A stretch of DNA of 64,000 nucleotides from Circinella umbellata (Eukaryota > Mucoromycota > Mucoromycetes > Mucorales > Lichtheimiaceae), in assembly GCA_025093555.1 (NCBI GenBank), contig JAIWNF010000038.1:434001-498000 (forward strand), in the 5' to 3' direction. Made by a program: the position numbers and the translations under genes. This document shows, piece by piece, positions 58,378 to 64,000 of the stretch (the stretch's first letter is position 1; every line of letters begins with the position of its first letter). Under the pieces are notes generated by a model that was not told the origin of the DNA, searched no databases, and saw nothing but the letters and a program-made list of their open reading frames with translations.

Positions 58378-60527
58378 TTTGGTTTATAATTGTTGTTATG
58401 GTAATAAGATAAAAAAAAGAAAAGATATATATTCGTTGTTGTATATAATAGTTTTTTTTTTCTTTTTTCCAATTAAAAGAATGAGAAAAAAAAAACTAGA
58501 AGGAGGAGAGGGTATATTTCAAAAGAAAACTTGTCGAAAACAAAAACAAAGAAAAAAGAGAAAGCGTTTCAGTATATATTTATTATTATAATGTTATATC
58601 CCTCTTTGTCTTTACTATACCTTTTGGTTATTATTATTGTATTATTGTATTATTATTATTATTAGTATTATTAAGTAAGAAAAAAAAAGTTTTGGGGGTA
58701 AAGGTATTAAAAAGGGGCTGCCTGGTTTGTTCTTAAGTGAATGGGAAAAAAGTTTGTATGCACAATTTGAAAGTTTCCGCTATTTCATCAACAGGGCATA
58801 CACCTAAAAAAAAAATAAGAGCTAGGTTATTCAAATGTTACACAAATTTTAACAGACACGTTTTTTTCTTTGTATTATTTTTAGTTGTTGTGTTTTATAA
58901 AGACAGTTTCATCTCTTTTCATTAATCTGTTATTTGTTTGTTTGATATTATTTCTTATTGTATATAATCTCATATATTATTAATAGAAAATAATTATTCG
59001 GCTTTAAAAAAGGAATTGAAAAAAAAAAGTTATTATTTTATTATATAGATATGATATACGGTAGCTTCTTGGCGGAAAGGAAAAAAAAAATAATATTATA
59101 TAAGATATGTGTGGGTATGGGTGATATAAAGCGTAGAATTAGATATGCATGTATGTAAGAGCAATCTTATATCTCCTGAACTAAGTTATTAACACTGGTT
59201 AAACTTACACAAATCTGTTATACACATGACCATTATTTTATTTTTACTTTATGGACCACCTGAGCTTTTTATTGTAACATGCGAAAAGAACAGGTTTTAT
59301 ATTCTTAACTTTATTTGATCAAGGATACCTTTACAGCGTAAATTATCATTAGGTACTACTATTATATATACGTATCTTTGCATAAATCAAGAGAGTGTAA
59401 CAGGTAAAAAAAGTTGGGGAATGCTCAACCTAATTTTTGTAGTTATTTCATTGTCAAGTACTATTATTTATTGCTAGATAACATTTAAATAATCACTTTG
59501 ATTATTTTATGAATAGTATTTTGGTTACTATAATAGTAATATTGAAATAAAGAAGAATGGAAATATGTTTGATGAAATGCATCGACTGATAATAATAAAA
59601 ATTAAAATTTAATCTGAAACAGCAAAAAAAAAAAAATAGGAGGTAACCCGCCTAAAATACTTGTATATTCCATTAAAATAATTTATGTGCCCTTTTTAAA
59701 CATATTGTAGCACTTTATGTAATTCAATATATTCATTGTATCTACTTTAGCTTTCTTTTCTCTTAACTAAAATTATTATGGAGTATAGTAATAACATGAA
59801 TAATCGTGCATGAATATGTTGTTTATTCAGATCGACAAGTTTAACGTCAATTCGGATATACTTAAAATAGCAACTGGAAAGTCCGTTCATGATGCTGAGT
59901 TTATTGAATTCGAAAATTACATATGATATTATAAAGGTAAAATGAATTGAAAAAAAAAATAGTAGCAGTATTAAAATGTAATGTCTTATACGATTCGAAA
60001 CAACTTGTACCATAGGAACAGCACAATTTTTAATCATGTATTGGATACAATGTATAGAAAAAAAAGAGTAACTAAAAAAATATGTAGAGTGGCGGTGTTT
60101 CTTCTCAATCTTTTTTTTTTTTTGCTGCAAGCAAATTACCGCTTTGGCATTCTAGAACTTCCGTTTAGGTTGACAGTCTAAAAATGAATATCAAGTTACT
60201 TTTTTGGACATATAAGACTTTGTATGCTTATTCAGTTCTTCTGAAACCCAAATCTCTCAAAAATTAATAAAGAAAACCTTTAATATAGTGGAAAAAGTAC
60301 GAAGGTCAAAAGGATTTAAATAAAGCCTTATTGTCTGATTTCAGTCTTCTCTCTCCCTCTCCCACGCTTATAATGTTTTCTTTTATCACCTTTCTCAACA
60401 TTCGCCAGTGGTTGAGTATTGGATTTAAATGAACAATGAAAAGCACGCTAGACAATGATACAGAATACCTTTACCTTTTTAATTCCTCTTCCTCTTGATC
60501 GCATCCATGAAAAAACGACTATTCTCG
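58378..60527. promoter_or_regulatory. Upstream region of the GAS2-domain gene and gene-poor DNA
   Basis: The first few hundred bp should contain the promoter of the minus-strand gene starting at 58377. The remaining 1.5 kb is AT-rich with ATT microsatellites (58630-58675). No gene, RNA or clear inverted repeat is seen. Confidence 0.35.
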
Positions 60528-63236
60528 TTACTGCTGTTGATCCTCTGTCTGTTATAAAATAATTGAGTCAAAGGGTATCTAGTTATGAAAGACGTTTAAT
60601 GAGAGATAGACAAACGATAAGAATTTATTATTCAGTTATTTAGGGTATTGATTGTTATTGTTTTGAATTGAAAGTTATTATAATTCAGCGATATGCTGCA
60701 CGACTGCTTCTTACCAAGCCAACATATTTGGAATTTTGTTTACGAATTCGACAAGCTTTCTTGGAGAGGTGGAGGGTTTCAATCGTTGCATGGATGGTTC
60801 GAAACAACGTCTTCTTACACTACAGAGAAACCCCGTTAATTTCATATTCGTTAACATTCCCATCCTCATTCTCATTTATTTCACTTTCAATGCAACCAGT
60901 GGGGGGGGCTGAAACCTTAACGGGAGTAATATGCTCACTTATAAAATTATATTATACATTGATTTTACATATTGTACGTATTAGTAATCCTTAAAAATAA
61001 TTGTATTCAGTTAAGGGTTCCTCGTCTAACAAATATATGTAGGCCTAGTACCTTATTTTGAAGTTTAGCACATTTCAGCAATTTGAGTTCTTAAAGATCT
61101 TTATGCATAATGGAGCCAATACTGCTTAATTTGCATATGTTTCCGGAATTGACTTTTATCAGCTATTTGATATCTTAAAATTACTTTTCAAGTCTCTATT
61201 ATTTGACTAGTAAATAGTAGAACGAAAAAGAAAAGAAAATGCAAAAGATCGAATAAAAGTATGTATCTAAAATTCTTTTCCTAAATAATATTTGACTTGA
61301 TTTGTGATATTATAAAACTACTTACATTATTATATGAGGACGTTACAGAATAATAAAAGTTTCACAGCAGTACACGAACGAAAAGGCAACATAAATAACT
61401 AATAAAACTCACCAATTGTTAACGTATATCTTTTGCAATGAAAAACACAACAGATATGTTATACAATAATCATATAATTAGCAGGAATGTTGTAGTGTAT
61501 GTATATGTTTTCCTGTGTAACATTAAGCATAGTTTATATGAAAAATTTAATATCATAGATGCTTCTGTGCAAGACATAAGAATATATTTTACAGTAATGT
61601 ACATATTTACTATTTCAAATTTAGTCTTATAAAAGAAATAAACAACATTCTAAGTACTGTGTATATATGCAATATCTCTTTATCATTAACCTATCCTTGA
61701 AAGTAATTAACTATATCTATAGTTTCAATGACTTTCACATCCCCTTTATTTTCACACCGAAAAGCAGGAGATGTAAAGTTTGAAATTAACGGGGTTCCTC
61801 TGTAATCAACTTGTCAAAGTAGATATGTCTATCTGTTGGGAAAAAAAAGAACATTAATTTGAGCATAAGATACTCGAGGATAAATCCTAATCTTACCATA
61901 ATAGCGTATACAGAAAGTTTCTCGTGCAGCAGAAGAGGTTTGACCATCGAGAACCTTTATAAGTTTTGAATATAGCTTGATAATATCACGCTGGCTTTTA
62001 TTATTTGAAGTTTGGTCGTTGGAGCCCGCCCCCAGAGAATTCGATCAAACCTATTGAGCAGGACCTATTTTCGACCTTGATCAACATACCGTCCCACTTT
62101 ACTCTATCTGTTCCAAAAAAAAACTCGCGTTCAAGCCAGTCCGATTCAATTACATCGTTATTAGAAATAAACAGCTGGTTTACTATAAAAATGATCAAGT
62201 CAGAAATATTAATTAAAAGCACAGACAGGATGATAGTTGAATATACATTACAGATGACGGGTGGCAACTTCAATAAAGGCTGCATCTGAATGGACAGCTG
62301 AGTCGAATTCTTTCTTGAAGCCATATTCATATAGTGTATCACGTAAAACTGATAAAGATAGGGGGGAGTGTTGAAAAGCGTTTAGCGTAATCTGATAAAC
62401 AATAGGTTCAATATGAGTTACATTAGTGCTATTATTTAATCCTTCCTCCGATACTTCAGATTGTAAAATGCGTGAAGCTGATTTTGATGATTTCTAGGTG
62501 CGCTCTACTTAATTTACTTTATAAGTAACGAGATTTAAAAATGTGTAACAGCTTCATAACATCAATTACTTACTTGTCAGAAGATAAAGCAGACATCTGC
62601 ATTAGAGCATTGCTAGTTCTTTCTCCATAGTCATCATCAGCATAATTTATTGGGGTTACATATTGATTATCAGAATTCAATGAGCTTTTATCTTGATCAT
62701 CGGAATCATTCATTAAGATTTCAACTTGATGATCAGGATTCATTGGATTTTCATATTGATCATCCACATTTGATCGGACTCCACCTTGATCATCCATATT
62801 AAAAGGATTTTGCTTTCCATCACGCCCACGAACAGAGAATTTTCATCTTGAGAAACCTATGTGTTTTGAAGTTTAGGCGTCACGTCACTTTTATTATACC
62901 ATTCGATAAGTTTCATAATGTTACTAACATCCTTTAGCAAGAGCCCTGATTCTTTTTGTTAAATAGTTAATGAAGTCTTGCAACTGTCTTTCTATTTTCT
63001 CTCTCCATTTGTTCTCTTAAACTTTCACGGCTTCTTCTTTCCCAGTATTCACGATATGCTCGTCCAAAGTCACAATTATCGTCTCGCGACTACAAAAATA
63101 AAAGTTGTTAGATTTTTTTAGCGAGTCTTAACAAGTATTAGTACCAACATCAAATAGCTTCATTGTATCACGGGCTATCTTGGTGAGCTTGTTACTTTGT
63201 TTGTTTGACAATTTCAGAAGAAGATCCCTGAAATGA
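60528..63236 (-). pseudogene. Gene D: putative PD-(D/E)XK-like family protein, interrupted by a MITE
   Basis: Minus-strand fragments in order: RDLLLKLSNKQSNKLTKIA (about 63230-63150), FGRAYREYWERRSRES (about 63070-63010), an Asp/Gln-rich repeat stretch (62797-62570), SVLRDTLYEYGFKKEFDSA (about 62370-62310), then DWLEREFFFGTDRVKWDGML with GLIEFSGGG (about 62150-62030), and DIIKLYSKLIKVLDGQ in another frame. The next exon begins at 61832 and is cut at 61803 by a pogo-like MITE. Beyond the MITE (60822 downward) the frame resumes (VRRRCFEPSMQR...NKIPNMLAW) to a GTAAGA donor at 60715, and a 21-nt last exon ends at 60528. The WDGML...IEFSGG spacing recalls a D...ExK-type fold (inference). Several stops and frame changes show it is dead. 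The 5' end is lost at the CGGAT cluster. Confidence 0.45.
60823..61802. mobile_element. Pogo/Tc1-type MITE, 980 bp
   Basis: Ends CAGAGAAACCCCGTTAATTT (60823) and, inverted, CAGAGGAACCCCGTTAATTT (ending 61802) differ at one position and are flanked by TA (60821-60822 and 61803-61804). The CAGnnGAACCCCGTTAA form is typical of pogo/Fot-like elements. The interior has only short frames. It is inserted in an exon of gene D. Confidence 0.88.
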
Positions 63237-63242
63237 TTGTTT

Positions 63243-63430
63243 GTGGCTCGTCTTGTTTAGGGATCTTAGTACAATCCGGATTTATAAACCGATCCGTTTT
63301 TCATACGGATTGGATCGGATTCGGATTGTGTCTCAACCGATTCAGATCGGATTCGGATCGTAATTCTACAATCCGGATTGTAAACGGATTGAGATCTATG
63401 GATCCGTCGGATTTTTCTGATCCGTCATTA
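63243..63430. repeat. Cluster of CGGAT/ATCCG motifs
   Basis: About 14 copies of CGGAT or its complement occur in about 160 bp, many as CGGATT in alternating orientation (ATCCGGATTT, ATCGGATTCGGATT, ATCCGGATTGTAAACGGATT). The spacing is irregular, so it is not a simple tandem array; it may be the end of a repeat element that truncated gene D. Confidence 0.6.
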
Positions 63431-64000
63431 TAATTATAGAGTAATGGATCAAAGTTTTAACAATGCTGTGGTAAGGTATATATATATATATATTCAAATA
63501 AAGAAGAGAGTAAGTTTTTGTATATTATTATATACTTGAATAGAGCAGTTGAAAAGAAAAGTAGTAATGGCTTTAATATAGAAAAGAAATATCTGAAAAG
63601 AAAAAAATCAAAAATTGAAGATTAAAAAGAGTGATTAATGAACTTAATTATTATTTTTATTAATCTAGTAATGATAAAGAGAATTATGAACTTTTATTTG
63701 GTTGTAAACAGAAAAGGTAAAACTTATACCTCTTTTTTTTCAGCATACTACTCGCCCCCACAAAAAAAAATCCGTTTTAAAAATATGTAGCTTTTAACAG
63801 AACAGACTCTTTGGGGAAATAATAATAACGGGATTACTATAAAACTACATGCTTTCAACAAAGGTAGTAGTTTGAAGTAGTTTCGTGCCCTCTCCTAAGT
63901 CATTCCTGTCTTAATGGATTAGATTTTGCGCTACCCATTAGCCATAGGCACTGAATGATTACGTCTCTATTCATCTTTCAACATATTTGGATAGGGCCGG
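63431..64000. other. Terminal AT-rich stretch without recognised features
   Basis: No gene, repeat boundary or RNA is supported in the last 570 bp apart from an (AT)n run near 63478-63492. Confidence 0.4.

Noticed and set aside
1..64000. Search for CRISPR arrays, operons and ribosome binding sites
   Set aside because: Intron-bearing eukaryotic genes throughout. The tandem repeats seen lack spacer structure, and the genes are monocistronic.

Overview
This is nuclear DNA of an early-diverging filamentous fungus, most likely a Mucoromycota (Mucorales-type) species. The evidence is the very AT-rich intergenic DNA, the many short spliceosomal introns (about 50-90 nt, GTAAGT-like donors, TAG acceptors) inside conserved eukaryotic genes, and several transposon families common in that group. 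Genus is not assigned. I see no bacterial signals, rRNA, tRNA or CRISPR.

Layout. 1-15400 is a compact host block: the 3' part of an RRP12 ribosome-export gene (+), an APC5 anaphase-promoting-complex subunit (-), a small zinc-ribbon protein (-), a TOF1/Swi1/Timeless replication-fork factor (+) and a CBS-CBS-PB1 membrane-anchored protein (+). 16100-42850 is an accessory block of nested and adjacent mobile DNA: a Mutator-like element that also encodes a ubiquitin-protease-like domain (16109-20952); a 13.6 kb element bounded by two identical 1261-bp inverted arms (20952-34585) that carries decayed genes, a Helitron remnant, a dead Tc1/mariner copy, a MITE and several tandem repeats; an apparently intact two-gene PIF/Harbinger element (34649-37488); and two further MITEs plus a broken F-box gene. 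44900-58400 returns to host genes: an internally duplicated coiled-coil protein (+), a MATE transporter (+), pyruvate carboxylase (-) and a GAS2-domain cytoskeletal protein (-). 60500-64000 holds a decayed gene of a putative PD-(D/E)XK-like family, interrupted by a pogo-like MITE, and a cluster of CGGAT motifs.

The host genes are unrelated housekeeping functions (ribosome export, cell cycle, replication fork, anaplerosis, cytoskeleton, drug/metabolite efflux) and form no pathway or cluster. The most novel object is the 13.6 kb long-inverted-repeat element. Its arms look identical and gapless and are bounded outside by TA dinucleotides. It contains at least two multi-exon genes that resemble no transposase I recognise, one with a D...ExK nuclease-like signature. 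A second locus near 62 kb carries a related-looking signature. Exon coordinates were worked out by hand from splice sites and reading-frame continuity; family assignments come from recognised motifs, not from searches.
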